Below are positions 30,955-31,082 of a DNA stretch of 31,082 nucleotides, in pieces. Source of the DNA: Paraktedonobacter sp035294465 (GTDB lineage: Bacteria; Chloroflexota; Ktedonobacteria; Ktedonobacterales; Ktedonobacteraceae); NCBI GenBank assembly GCA_035294465.1, contig DATGKW010000042.1:1-31082 (forward strand), read 5' to 3'. The notes under the pieces are model-generated. The model was not told the origin of the DNA. It was given only the letters and a program-made list of their open reading frames with translations, and searched no databases. Within the stretch, counting starts at the first letter, position 1; each line of letters opens with the position of its first letter. The translations under genes and the position numbers were made by a program.

Positions 30955-31082
30955 ATGCCGGAAGCTGAAGTGAATGTGATCACCGGAGCTTTTAGTTACA
31001 CCGGGAAATATATTACGCGCAGGCTGCTAGCTCTGGGCAAGCAGGTACGTACATTGACAGGGCATCCTAATAACCTCAATCC
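30955..31082 (+). CDS. NAD(P)-binding Rossmann protein, NmrA/atypical SDR type (partial)
   Basis: The first 42 codons of a gene cut by the window end. The start MPEAEVNVITGAFSYTGKY contains the G-x-x-x-Y-T-G dinucleotide-binding loop of atypical short-chain dehydrogenases (NmrA and NDUFA9-like), followed by ITRRLLALGKQVRTLTGHP, a helix and second strand ending in a polar patch that suits NADP or NAD. AAGGAGGG about seven bases before the ATG is a strong ribosome-binding site. The substrate and the full domain layout are outside the window. Confidence 0.8.
   Translation, partial: MPEAEVNVITGAFSYTGKYITRRLLALGKQVRTLTGHPNNLN

Overview
The window looks like a chromosomal stretch of a Chloroflexota bacterium, most likely of the Ktedonobacteria type. 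This is inferred, not searched. The grounds are a moderately GC-rich genome with mixed ATG/GTG/TTG starts, an ABC transporter carrying three FHA domains, a MEDS-domain protein, an AIM24 protein with a zinc ribbon, and an element resembling the HEARO/omegaRNA of IscB (IS200/IS605) transposons, which are abundant in Ktedonobacter. There are no rRNA or tRNA genes, no CRISPR array and no transposase gene.

Layout. 1-2.2 kb (minus): a DinB-like protein, a HIT hydrolase, an HxlR regulator with a probable self-operator, and a small two-helix membrane protein. 2.5-4.7 kb (plus): a two-gene unit of a ROK protein and a membrane-anchored kinase-like protein, both with degraded catalytic motifs. 4.7-6.6 kb (minus): hotdog thioesterase, isoaspartyl peptidase, MazG pyrophosphohydrolase. 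6.8-15.0 kb (plus): FHA-ABC transporter, coaBC, a small coiled-coil protein, a GT-C type glycosyltransferase, an omegaRNA-like leader and the AIM24 gene. 15.1-22.1 kb (minus): a histidine kinase, response regulator and lipoprotein in a tightly coupled row, then a UroD-like methyltransferase, a Nudix hydrolase, a small membrane protein and a MEDS protein. 22.3-23.1 kb (plus): trmD. 23.1-29.4 kb (minus): M16 peptidase, RNase J and FtsK/SpoIIIE translocase, an order reminiscent of the mlpA-rnjB-spoIIIE region of Bacillus. 29.7-31.1 kb: peptide deformylase, a zinc-ribbon protein facing it, and the start of an NAD(P)-binding protein cut by the window end.

Most genes are housekeeping (CoA synthesis, tRNA modification, RNA decay, chromosome segregation, protein maturation) or signalling. 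Three signalling or envelope proteins look catalytically dead (ROK, kinase, lipoprotein peptidase), which suggests binding or sensing roles. Four intergenic hairpins with 24-36 bp perfect or near-perfect stems and no U-tract form a recurring structural theme. The best candidate for something little described is the stand-alone omegaRNA-like element at about 13.88-14.0 kb, with its own extended -10 promoter and no nuclease gene beside it.
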